From positions 1-9,750 of the forward strand of contig JAJCYX010000130.1 in NCBI GenBank assembly GCA_029262715.1: a DNA stretch of 9,750 nucleotides, read 5' to 3'. The notes beneath the pieces are model-generated. The model was not told the DNA's origin. It searched no databases and saw only the letters and a program-made list of their open reading frames with translations. This document shows, piece by piece, positions 1-6,470 of this stretch; the first letter of the stretch is position 1; the number at the start of each line of letters is the position of its first letter. A program made the position numbers and the translations under genes. This DNA is from Chloroflexota bacterium. Its GTDB lineage: Bacteria; Chloroflexota; Dehalococcoidia; Lucifugimonadales; Lucifugimonadaceae.

Positions 1-605
1 TTTACGACGACCTTGTTGTCAGCGGGGATACCAAGCTCTGCCTTGAGCCATCCCGACTCTTTGCCGATCGAGCTAAGCTGGTCCACATCTACGCCGTTGG
101 TGATCGTGCCAAGCTTCGGTCGTCCGTTGACATTCATCCCTGACCGAATCGATTTCTCCACATCTTCAGACACCGCAATAACAGCGTCGTTCCATCTGAA
201 TGTCCTCTTGTTAGCGAAGTGCGTGAGGCGGTGGTACCGCTCCCAGACATTGTGCTCGGAGTAGATGATCGACTTGACCGTTGTGAACTTAGATGCGAAC
301 CGACCGACAATTCCTGAATAAGGCAGGTGGGCATGCAAAACGTCGATTCGGTCTTTCCTGAGCTTGCGGTTCAACGCAAACAGCGCTCGGAAGTCGTAAG
401 GCTTCTTCTGGTTCAAGCAGGTCACCGGGACTCCGGCGTCCTCAAGGTCATTGACCAGCGCGTTCTTCCAGGGCAGGAAGTAGGCGGCAGAGTAGTTGAA
501 CCGGTCACGGTCAACGTGCCGGGCTGCTGACAATAGAAGGTTTTCAGCCCCGCCGGAGCCAAGGCCCTTGATGAGCCAGAGAACGTTTATTCGGGAGTCA
601 TTCAT
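1..605 (-). CDS. GT4-family glycosyltransferase, N-terminal part (3' end beyond window)
   Basis: This is the first 201 codons of a glycosyltransferase of the GT-B fold; the frame stays open to the window edge, so the catalytic C-terminal domain is missing from view, not shown to be broken. The translated start reads MNDSRINVLWLIKGLGSGGA, with the glycine-rich GLGSGGAE loop (residues 14-21) typical of the GT4 acceptor-binding domain. DVLHAH lies near residues 88-93, SEHN at about 116-119, AVSEDV at about 144-149 and TNGVD at 169-173, the usual linker before the donor-binding domain. The ATG at 605-603 shares its A with the TAA stop of the preceding gene (TAATG) and has no clear Shine-Dalgarno of its own, so translation is probably coupled. 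It likely transfers a sugar from an activated nucleotide donor to the growing lipid-linked glycan on the cytoplasmic side. Donor and acceptor cannot be read from sequence. Confidence 0.88.
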   Translation of the reverse strand, partial: MNDSRINVLWLIKGLGSGGAENLLLSAARHVDRDRFNYSAAYFLPWKNALVNDLEDAGVPVTCLNQKKPYDFRALFALNRKLRKDRIDVLHAHLPYSGIVGRFASKFTTVKSIIYSEHNVWERYHRLTHFANKRTFRWNDAVIAVSEDVEKSIRSGMNVNGRPKLGTITNGVDVDQLSSIGKESGWLKAELGIPADNKVVV

Positions 606-1807
606 TAATTATCGGCGCTTATGGCTATTGAACCTGCTTCGGTCAGCGGAGCACCGCTTAGGAGCTGTTCAAACAACTGCTTGTACTGGCTGGTTACCGT
701 AGTCATATCGAAGCGTGACTCACACCATGTTCGCGCCTGCTCTCCGAATTCAGCGCGCCATTCGGGTCGTTTGGCCAGTCCTTCAAGCCCGTCAACCAGT
801 TTCTCGAAATCACCGGCCGGAACGACAATTCCTGTCGATTCGTGATTGAGAACCTCGGTAACACCACCAACGTCATATGCGATTGAAGCCAGCCTTGAGA
901 GACCCGCTTCGATCAGAACTCCGGGCATTCCCTCGGACTGACTGGCGAGGGCGAAGATGTCCATACCGCTCAGCACTTCGGGGATGTCTGTCCGAACTCC
1001 CAGGAACTGAACGCTTGAGCCTATTCCCGCAGCCTTAGCCTGGTTCTCCAGCTTTTCACGCTCCGGCCCCTGGCCTATCAAGATGAGCTTTACCGGCAAA
1101 CCTTTGGCAATCAAGCGGGACAGAGCGTTTACAAGAGTGCCCTGGCCTTTTTCGTGCGAAAGACTTCCGACCATCGCAATCAGAACGTCATCGTCGCTGG
1201 CACCCAGTTCTGCCCGCATCTTCTGGCGAACTGATTGGCCTGACGCGTTATCGAATCCCTCGGTGAGAACGGCATTGGGAATGTACGCCGCTCGTGTGTC
1301 GTCATATCCGTAGTGCTCAATGAAGTCACGACGTCCGTGCTCGCTCACAGATACCGAGCAGTCGATATTGCGCAACAAGAACTTGTTGAACCAAACTCTG
1401 CCCCGTGTGTTCGCCCAGTAGCTCGCAACGCCAATATTCTTATAGACGGTGCGAACCTTGCGGCGCATCAACCTGGATATCGAAGCGTACTTGAGCGTGT
1501 CTGTGCCGTGCCCGATGATCACATCGGGATCGAAATCCTTCAAAACACGCCGAAGTCGGATTGCGACCATTGGCTCGACCCTGAAAACACGGTCAAGGAT
1601 CGTCGGGTTCACCTCAAGCTTGTACATCGGCAGTGAGCCCACATCGAACGTGTCGTTCTGATCGGGCGACGTGTACAGACTGCACACCGCATTTTGCACG
1701 CCGCTTGCCTCCAGTTGTGTGGCAAGCCTCGCTGCAAACTGCTGAGCGCCTCGGATCTGCGCCCGGTTTATGAGATGTAGCACACGCATAGGTTCAGTTT
1801 TTTTCAC
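605..1807 (-). CDS. GT4-family glycosyltransferase (400 aa)
   Basis: A complete retaining-type GT4 (GT-B) glycosyltransferase. The N-terminal domain opens with VLHLINRAQIRGAQQF (residues 9-24), the glycine loop of this family, and has VSVSEHGRRDF near 152-162 and IPNAV at 176-180. The C-terminal donor domain has GSLSHEKGQG (214-223), the nucleotide-phosphate-binding G-x-x-x-x-K pattern, and SEGMPGVLIEAG (291-302) with the family's EX7E pair at E292 and E300. I place the start at the GTG at 1807-1805 because GGGA at 1818-1815 lies seven bases upstream; an in-frame ATG at 1789 has no Shine-Dalgarno. It follows yvcK after 77 bases and overlaps the next glycosyltransferase by one base. Likely role: addition of one sugar to an undecaprenyl-linked glycan. 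Substrates unknown. The family call is firm, the pathway role is inferred from the neighbours. Confidence 0.93.
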   Translation of the reverse strand: MKKTEPMRVLHLINRAQIRGAQQFAARLATQLEASGVQNAVCSLYTSPDQNDTFDVGSLPMYKLEVNPTILDRVFRVEPMVAIRLRRVLKDFDPDVIIGHGTDTLKYASISRLMRRKVRTVYKNIGVASYWANTRGRVWFNKFLLRNIDCSVSVSEHGRRDFIEHYGYDDTRAAYIPNAVLTEGFDNASGQSVRQKMRAELGASDDDVLIAMVGSLSHEKGQGTLVNALSRLIAKGLPVKLILIGQGPEREKLENQAKAAGIGSSVQFLGVRTDIPEVLSGMDIFALASQSEGMPGVLIEAGLSRLASIAYDVGGVTEVLNHESTGIVVPAGDFEKLVDGLEGLAKRPEWRAEFGEQARTWCESRFDMTTVTSQYKQLFEQLLSGAPLTEAGSIAISADN

Positions 1808-1884
1808 TAAGGCATCCCGCTATTCGAAGCGCGTAGTCAGTTAAGGGCCTGGCACGAGGGCAGTAAGAGTGTTTCGGGCCGAAA
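1808..1884 (-). other. Short intergenic gap with a hairpin touching the downstream ribosome-binding site
   Basis: This 77-base gap separates yvcK from the downstream glycosyltransferase. On the transcribed strand CGCT (1831-1828) can pair with AGCG (1821-1818) around a six-base loop, and the last G of that stem is also the first G of the GGGA ribosome-binding site (1818-1815). The stem is only four base pairs, so it would be a weak modulator at best. I see no convincing promoter and no U-tract terminator, so read-through from yvcK is the simplest view. Confidence 0.3.
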
Positions 1885-1885
1885 C
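1871..1885. repeat. Perfect 7+1+7 palindrome at the yvcK stop codon
   Basis: GTTTCGG-G-CCGAAAC is a perfect inverted repeat with a single central base, its outer C overlapping the last base of the yvcK TAG stop. As RNA it can form six base pairs with a three-base loop. No run of U follows on the transcribed strand (the next bases are ACTCTTACTG), so it does not look like a standard intrinsic terminator; a weak 3'-end stabilising hairpin or a protein-binding site are alternatives. Seen directly; function not known. Confidence 0.4.
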
Positions 1886-2952
1886 TACTCTGCGGTTACG
1901 GCCTGATTGATGATCTTGTCAGCGAAGTCGGAAAGTTTGAGGCTGTTCTCGCACTCGTCCCAGTCCGCGGCGTCATCTTCTTTGACATTCATCACCAACG
2001 AACTCAGGACCGCTTCGGCCAGTCTTTCAGGGTCGTGCCGCACCTTGGGGTGATTGATGCTGAGAGGAACTGCCATCACCGATTCTGCATACTCAGTGAG
2101 ACTCTCTTCGTCGTGCTCAACCGGAACAGCACCTTCATCGGCATACCTGGTCTGAGCGACGAGCGGTATCTCTCGACTATTCACAACCACGCAATCCAGC
2201 TTCTGACCATCCAGGTAGCGGACGATCTCACCTGCAAAGTCCGAAGTGGCGAAACCACCGGTCTCACCAAGCTTGGTCATCAGGTTGCAGACATATATCT
2301 TGCGAGCGCTGCTGCGGGCAACCGCCTGAGGTACGTTGCGAGCAAGGAGATTGGGCACGATGCTGGTGTAGAGGTCTCCGGGGCCGAAGACGATAGCGTC
2401 AGCATTCTCAATAGCTTCCAGCGCCCGCGGATTCGCATCGACAACCGGGTCAAGGAACACGTCAACTATACGAGGCAGACCACCACCACGCAGGTCGATT
2501 GTCGACTCACCACGCAGGCGGCTTCCATCTTCCAATTCTGCACATAGATCAGCCGGATCAAGGGCAACTGGAATCACCTTGTCCTTGATCTCAAGCATTC
2601 GTGACATCTCGGCAATGGCACCCTCAACGTCGTCGTGTACTGACGTGAGCGCTGCAAGCAGGAGATTCCCGAGGCTGTGCCCGTTCAGGCTGCTCTCAGC
2701 GCTGAAACGGAACTCAGAAGCCGTTCTCAGCGAGCTTGTCCCACTGCTGTCACTCAGGGCAACGAGGCACTTGCGAAGGTCTCCGAACGGCGGGTAGCCG
2801 AACTCATCCCGCAGGATGCCGGAACTACCGCCGCTGTCGAACGTAGTAACGATTGCAGTCAGATCAACAGGGTGCTGCTTGAGCCCCTTCAGCAGCATTG
2901 AAGATCCGCTGCCTCCGCCGACTACAACAATGTTAGGTCTCTTGTTTCGCAC
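1885..2952 (-). CDS. yvcK: YvcK-family (gluconeogenesis factor / CofD-like) UDP-sugar-binding protein
   Basis: A 355-residue protein of the YvcK/CofD-like superfamily. Visible signatures are the N-terminal Rossmann loop VVVGGGSGSS (9-18), FDSGGSSGILRDEFG (38-52) followed by PPFGDLRKCLVAL (54-66), NGHSLGNLLLAALT (90-103), RGESTI (147-152) and FGPGDLYTSIVPNLL (189-203), then VCNLMTKLGETGGF (221-234). Studied YvcK proteins bind UDP-sugars such as UDP-GlcNAc and help control carbon flow into cell-envelope precursors; they are not F420 enzymes. The start is GTG at 2952-2950 with GAGG seven bases upstream. Residues after about 325 form an acidic tail that makes it longer than the roughly 320-residue family members I know. 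Usual partners whiA and rapZ/yvcJ are not adjacent; instead it sits between a UDP-sugar dehydratase and glycosyltransferases, suggesting a role in UDP-GlcNAc supply for this cluster. Family call strong, role inferred. Confidence 0.9.
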   Translation of the reverse strand: MRNKRPNIVVVGGGSGSSMLLKGLKQHPVDLTAIVTTFDSGGSSGILRDEFGYPPFGDLRKCLVALSDSSGTSSLRTASEFRFSAESSLNGHSLGNLLLAALTSVHDDVEGAIAEMSRMLEIKDKVIPVALDPADLCAELEDGSRLRGESTIDLRGGGLPRIVDVFLDPVVDANPRALEAIENADAIVFGPGDLYTSIVPNLLARNVPQAVARSSARKIYVCNLMTKLGETGGFATSDFAGEIVRYLDGQKLDCVVVNSREIPLVAQTRYADEGAVPVEHDEESLTEYAESVMAVPLSINHPKVRHDPERLAEAVLSSLVMNVKEDDAADWDECENSLKLSDFADKIINQAVTAE

Positions 2953-2980
2953 GCTAATGCCTCAGTTCGTCGTATTTGCC

Positions 2981-3012
2981 ACCGGTATCCAAATCAATTT
3001 TTGGCGGCCGGT
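2981..3012 (-). promoter_or_regulatory. Hairpin just upstream of the yvcK ribosome-binding site
   Basis: On the transcribed strand ACCGG (3012-3008) pairs with CCGGT (2985-2981), and CCAAA (3004-3000) pairs with TTTGG (2993-2989), giving two five-base-pair stems separated by a symmetric 3x3 internal loop and closed by a six-base loop AATTGA. It ends 17 bases before the GAGG ribosome-binding site at 2963-2960. No U-tract follows, so it would act on translation or RNA stability if it acts at all. Structure seen by eye; function unproven. Confidence 0.35.
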
Positions 3013-3045
3013 TCGAATACTTTTCTGAAAGGAGCTTCTTTGCGG

Positions 3046-3070
3046 TCTCGAAGATTGGGCGATCTCGAAG
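3046..3070. repeat. Direct repeat of TCTCGAAG, 17 bases apart
   Basis: TCTCGAAG occurs at 3046-3053 and again at 3063-3070, in the AT-rich control region ahead of yvcK. Two same-direction copies 17 bases apart could be binding half-sites for a regulator, but eight-base repeats also arise by chance. Confidence 0.25.
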
Positions 3071-3213
3071 TTTGGTGAATATCTATTAATTCGTAGGTGA
3101 CTCGCCGATGTCTTTTACAGTCGTCTTATTAACTAATGTCATCCTGTGACGGGCAAACTCGTTCGGGTCAACAAATTTGCGACTATCGAACAAGTTTTCT
3201 CTGAAAATCCTGC

Positions 3214-3242
3214 GGTCAATCCCGGTCAATCCCGGTCAGTCC
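3214..3242. repeat. Near-three-copy decamer tandem repeat spanning the dehydratase stop codon
   Basis: GGTCAATCCC is repeated exactly at 3214-3223 and 3224-3233, and a third copy, GGTCAGTCC, at 3234-3242 differs by one base and contains the dehydratase stop codon. On the coding strand each unit carries TGA; with a period of ten bases the three TGAs (3238-3236, 3228-3226, 3218-3216) fall in all three reading frames. Slipped-strand duplication of the gene end is the simplest origin. Confidence 0.7.
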
Positions 3243-5188
3243 GCCAGTACCGGGTTCATCTCCATCTCACGCACCGGACGAGTGTTCGATTCAGGCCGGT
3301 ATGTCGTCACCAGCGCTCTGAGAGCGGCCACCACAGCCTTCTTGTCCCCCGACTCAATAGCCGATGTCAGGTCCTTCAGGCCACGGGTGAGCTCAGTCGA
3401 AGTCATCGAATCTCCAGTGCGGCTAACGAAGATCCGGTTGTGAGCAGTAGCCGCTGTGCTCTCTTCTGCGCTGAGGATGTCCTCGAACATCTTCTCGCCG
3501 GGCCTTATGCCCGTGAACACGATCGGTATGTCCTTGTCAGGCTCAAGACCTGACAGCACGATTAGCTGGCGAGCAAGGTCAACAATCTTCACCGGCTCAC
3601 CCATGTCCAGCACGAACACCTGCCCGTTATCTCCCATTGCACCGGCCTGCAGGATCAGCAAGACCGCCTCTGGGATGGTCATGAAGTAGCGCTGCATCTC
3701 GGGGTCTGTAACCGTCACCGGGCCACCGCGAGCGATCTGCTCGGAAAATATCGGCACAACACTTCCGCGGCTGCCGAGCACGTTGCCGAATCGAACTGAG
3801 ACGAACCCGACATTGCCGGTCTCGCCCATGTCCTTGACCAGTAGCTCCGCAGCCCGTTTCGTTGCGCCCATGATCGAAGTCGGGTTGACCGCCTTGTCAG
3901 TCGACACCATCACGAACTTCTCGGCATTCCACATCTTGGCGACTCGCGCCACAGTCCTGGTGCCGAACACATTCGTCTTGGCCGCTCGGTCTGGGTGTTC
4001 TTCCATCAGGGGCACGTGCTTGTAAGCAGCGGCATGGAACACGACCTGCGGCCTGTACTTGCTGAAGATCTGGTCTACTTCGGCAATATCTCGCACATCG
4101 GCAATCGCCTCTACGACCTTCACCTGTGAGCCAGTCTCGATGTCCAGCGCTCGCTTGGTGTTGAACACGCCGGTCTCATCCTGGTCGAGAACAACCAGCA
4201 GGCCGGGCTTGAAGCGGCTTATCTGCCTGCACAGCTCAGAGCCAATGGAGCCTGCGCCACCAGTGACCAGTACGGTTTTACCTTCCAGGAACTCGCTCAC
4301 CTGCGTCGTGTCGACCTTGATCGGGTCACGGCCAAGTAGCTCTTCAATCTGAACATCTCGAACATCCGCCAGCCGGACAACTCCTGAAACAAGAGTGCTG
4401 AAGCCAGGAACAACCTTGATCTGCTCAATCCCAGCTTCTCGTCCGATTCGGACGGTCTCCTGAATCACCTTTCCGGCTGCAGAAGGCATTGCGATCCAGA
4501 TCTCACTGACGCCGAACCGAGTCACAATCGCTGGAATTTCAGCTCGAGTGCCTCGCACCCTGATGCCGTGGACCAATCGCCCTTTCTTGCGCTCATCGTC
4601 ATCGACAAATGCGGCGCACACGTACCCAGCACCAACCTCTTCGGTCATCGCACGAGCTATCTGCGCTCCAGCATCTCCCGCGCCGACGATCAGCACACGA
4701 CCACGGCTACGTCGTCTAGTACGCATTCTCCATTCAGCGCCAACACGCACGCCGATCCTTGAGACGGCAAGACCTGTGCCGGTGAGGAACACATCAACTA
4801 GAGCGAACTGGGTCAGTTCGAGCAGAGACCACTGGAGCGGGTTGACGATAAATAGCACGGACGTGAACAGCACTACGCCAATGGCGATCGCTCTGGCGAG
4901 GACCACAAGGTCCCACACATTCGCCCGTTTCCACTCAATGTCATAAACGGTGGAAAGTGACATGGGCAGGAGCCTGGTCACGAGTGACATCGCCAGAATC
5001 AGCGAGGCGTCTGTGGTGCTGATCTGGCCTTCCGGCAGCCTGATCACAAGAGCAATAGCCAGAGCAGTAGCGAAGATGATCAACGTTCCGTCGATAGCCG
5101 CGACAATGCCCCGGCGGGCTGTTCGCCTTGCCGGAGTCACTCTTATATGCGGAAATCGCGACGGTCGTTCGCCGGATGTCGTACTCAA
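3236..5188 (-). CDS. Membrane-bound nucleotide-sugar 4,6-dehydratase (PglF/WbpM/CapD type)
   Basis: A 650-residue protein with the full long-form architecture. Four hydrophobic segments lie at about residues 27-50, 60-80, 94-116 and 124-145. A first nucleotide-binding domain follows with VLIVGAGDAG (165-174). The catalytic short-chain dehydrogenase domain has VLVTGGAGSIGSE (306-318), FHAAAYKHVPLME (384-396) and STDKAVNPTSIMGATKR (429-445), in which Met440 replaces the usual Tyr while Lys444 is kept, as in PglF and WbpM. The family converts UDP-GlcNAc to UDP-4-keto-6-deoxy-GlcNAc at the cytoplasmic membrane face. The next-door aminotransferase and acetyltransferase fit the bacillosamine route and favour a PglF role, though WbpM/CapD-like use is possible. 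Start is TTG at 5188-5186 with GAGG (5198-5195) six bases upstream. It stands alone between a 124-base and a 283-base gap. Confidence 0.95.
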   Translation of the reverse strand: MSTTSGERPSRFPHIRVTPARRTARRGIVAAIDGTLIIFATALAIALVIRLPEGQISTTDASLILAMSLVTRLLPMSLSTVYDIEWKRANVWDLVVLARAIAIGVVLFTSVLFIVNPLQWSLLELTQFALVDVFLTGTGLAVSRIGVRVGAEWRMRTRRRSRGRVLIVGAGDAGAQIARAMTEEVGAGYVCAAFVDDDERKKGRLVHGIRVRGTRAEIPAIVTRFGVSEIWIAMPSAAGKVIQETVRIGREAGIEQIKVVPGFSTLVSGVVRLADVRDVQIEELLGRDPIKVDTTQVSEFLEGKTVLVTGGAGSIGSELCRQISRFKPGLLVVLDQDETGVFNTKRALDIETGSQVKVVEAIADVRDIAEVDQIFSKYRPQVVFHAAAYKHVPLMEEHPDRAAKTNVFGTRTVARVAKMWNAEKFVMVSTDKAVNPTSIMGATKRAAELLVKDMGETGNVGFVSVRFGNVLGSRGSVVPIFSEQIARGGPVTVTDPEMQRYFMTIPEAVLLILQAGAMGDNGQVFVLDMGEPVKIVDLARQLIVLSGLEPDKDIPIVFTGIRPGEKMFEDILSAEESTAATAHNRIFVSRTGDSMTSTELTRGLKDLTSAIESGDKKAVVAALRALVTTYRPESNTRPVREMEMNPVLAD

Positions 5189-5205
5189 AACTCACCTCAG
5201 CCTTA

Positions 5206-5271
5206 TGGGTTCCATCACTACTGGACAGTCGCTGCCGTTCGGAAGCTGTCGCGCAGAACCTGATGAACCCA
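5206..5271 (-). promoter_or_regulatory. 66-base structured RNA leader before the dehydratase gene
   Basis: On the transcribed strand TGGGTTCATCA (5271-5261) pairs with TGATGGAACCCA (5217-5206) in an 11-base-pair stem with one bulged G. Inside it, GACA (5250-5247) pairs with TGTC (5227-5224), and GCTTCC (5246-5241) pairs with GGCAGC (5236-5231) with one mismatch around a GAAC loop. The outer stem ends seven bases before the GAGG ribosome-binding site (5198-5195) of the TTG-start dehydratase. There is no U-tract, so a translational or stability element is more likely than a terminator. I do not recognise a known riboswitch class. The pairing is seen directly; the role is inference. Confidence 0.45.
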
Positions 5272-5312
5272 CGAACTTGTTTTGGCCGGGAGAAATGCCA
5301 CTAATCGTCTGA

Positions 5313-6470
5313 CTAAACTTCTGCAATTGCCCTGGTCAGCTCATCCACCACTCTTGCGGTCTCTTCTTCAGTCATCCGTCCGAAGAAAGGCAGCGCGATA
5401 GAGCGGTCAGAGATGCTCTCTGCTATCGGGAAATCGTCGGGTTTGTGTCCGAACTCCGTGCGGTAGTACGGCTCAAGATGAATACACGGGAAGTAGTTCG
5501 AGCAGCCGATGCCACGGTCCCTGAGCAGCCGCAGGATGGAGTCTCTTTGATTACGAGAAAATGACCTGTCCAGGCGAACCACGTACACAAACCAGCTCAT
5601 ATCGACTTCTGGCGCTATGTACTGGGTCTCGATCTCTGAAACATTAGCCAGCAACCCGTTGTAACGCTCGGCAACGCGGGTGCGGTTGCCTAGCAGTTCA
5701 GGTAGCCGCTGGACCTGGGCAGAGCCAAGTGCGCAGTTGATGTCGCTGGTCCGGTAGTTGAATCCGAGCCGAGCGTGCGACAGCCAGCCTGTACCTTCGC
5801 CTCGGCCCTGGTTGCGCATACTCCGGGCAAGCTCTGCAATGTCGTCACGGTCAGTAAGCAGCGCTCCACCTTCCCCGGTGGTCATCTGCTTGTTCGGGTA
5901 GAACGCAAATATTGCAGCATCGCCGAAGCTGCCAGCTTTTCTGCCCTTATAGGTTGTACCGATAGACTCGGCCGAGTCCTCGATCAAGCCCAGCCCGTGC
6001 TTCTTTGCGATCTCTTCCAGCCTGTCCCATTCGGCGGGATGCCCAAACACATCGACAGCGATGATCGCTTTTGTGCGGGGCGTTATCGCCTGCTCAACCG
6101 CATCAGGGTCGATGCAAAGAGTTTGCGGGTCGATGTCGACAAATATTGGCTTTGCCCCTGCAAAGATGATGCAGTTCGATGATGCGACGAAGCTGAAAGG
6201 CGTCGTAATCACCTCGTCGCCAGCCTCAACACCAAGACCAAGCACAGCAAGATGCAACGCACTCGTGCCACTGTTCACAGCAACTGCGTGACGGACGCCG
6301 GCCTGCTCAGCAAGCAGCGACTCAAAACGCCCGATCTCAGGTCCAAGGCTCAGCACTGGCCCTTCAAGGACCTTCATCACAGCGTCGCGTTCGAGATCAG
6401 TGATGTCTGGTCGAGCCAACGGGATAGGTTCTGAAGTTGTCTTCTGCGTATTTCTTGTCTTGAGTGTCAA
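5313..6470 (-). CDS. PLP-dependent sugar aminotransferase, DegT/DnrJ/EryC1/StrS family (PglE-like)
   Basis: A complete 385-residue member of the DegT family, within the usual 360-400 range. After IPLARPDIT (16-24) come VNSGTSALHLA (65-75), which cradles the cofactor phosphate, TTPFSFVASSN (89-99), EDSAESIG (164-171), and FYPNKQMTTGEGG (190-202) with Lys194 as the likely Schiff-base lysine, then FNYRTSDINCALG (237-249). The family moves an amino group from glutamate to a 4-keto nucleotide sugar; here the expected substrate is the product of the 4,6-dehydratase encoded next. The start is TTG at 6470-6468, overlapping the upstream stop as TTGA, with GGGAG nine bases upstream (6484-6480); there is no nearer ATG before residue 32, which lies inside the domain. 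Family assignment is firm; the stereochemistry of the product (GlcNAc- or AltNAc/FucNAc-like) cannot be told. Confidence 0.94.
   Translation of the reverse strand: MTLKTRNTQKTTSEPIPLARPDITDLERDAVMKVLEGPVLSLGPEIGRFESLLAEQAGVRHAVAVNSGTSALHLAVLGLGVEAGDEVITTPFSFVASSNCIIFAGAKPIFVDIDPQTLCIDPDAVEQAITPRTKAIIAVDVFGHPAEWDRLEEIAKKHGLGLIEDSAESIGTTYKGRKAGSFGDAAIFAFYPNKQMTTGEGGALLTDRDDIAELARSMRNQGRGEGTGWLSHARLGFNYRTSDINCALGSAQVQRLPELLGNRTRVAERYNGLLANVSEIETQYIAPEVDMSWFVYVVRLDRSFSRNQRDSILRLLRDRGIGCSNYFPCIHLEPYYRTEFGHKPDDFPIAESISDRSIALPFFGRMTEEETARVVDELTRAIAEV

Larger units (their letters stand above)
2953..3235. other. 283-base non-coding gap upstream of yvcK
   Basis: No reading frame here has a usable start with a ribosome-binding site. 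The stretch is more AT-rich than the flanking genes between about 3070 and 3180, as expected for a control region. It contains a decamer tandem repeat next to the pglF-like stop, an 8-base direct repeat (3046-3070) and a hairpin just before the yvcK ribosome-binding site. A TTGACC hexamer lies at 3171-3166 on the transcribed strand, but no good -10 box follows at 16-18 bases. It is the longest gap in the window and so the most likely place for an internal promoter, but I cannot point to one. Confidence 0.45.

Noticed and set aside
1798..1804. A-AAA-AAA type heptamer at codons 2-4 of the glycosyltransferase starting at 1807
   Set aside because: A slippery heptamer can allow frameshifting, but it sits right at the start codon with no alternative frame that encodes anything.
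2035..2547. Plus-strand open frame (170 codons) opposite yvcK
   Set aside because: Antisense to a gene with intact family motifs throughout; no domain seen.
1885..2952. CofD, the F420 biosynthesis 2-phospholactate transferase
   Set aside because: The GGSSG-LRDEFG, PGDLYTS and NLMTKLGET motifs are those of the YvcK branch, and no F420 genes are nearby.
2962..2997. Possible 12-codon TTG-start leader peptide ending inside the yvcK ribosome-binding site
   Set aside because: No Shine-Dalgarno before the TTG, no codon pattern suggesting attenuation, and its start is within a hairpin loop; too weak to call.
3126..3171. TTGACC as a -35 box with an AT-rich TTAATA as -10 ahead of yvcK
   Set aside because: The spacing is 33 bases, far from the 16-18 expected; no other good -10 lies at the right distance.
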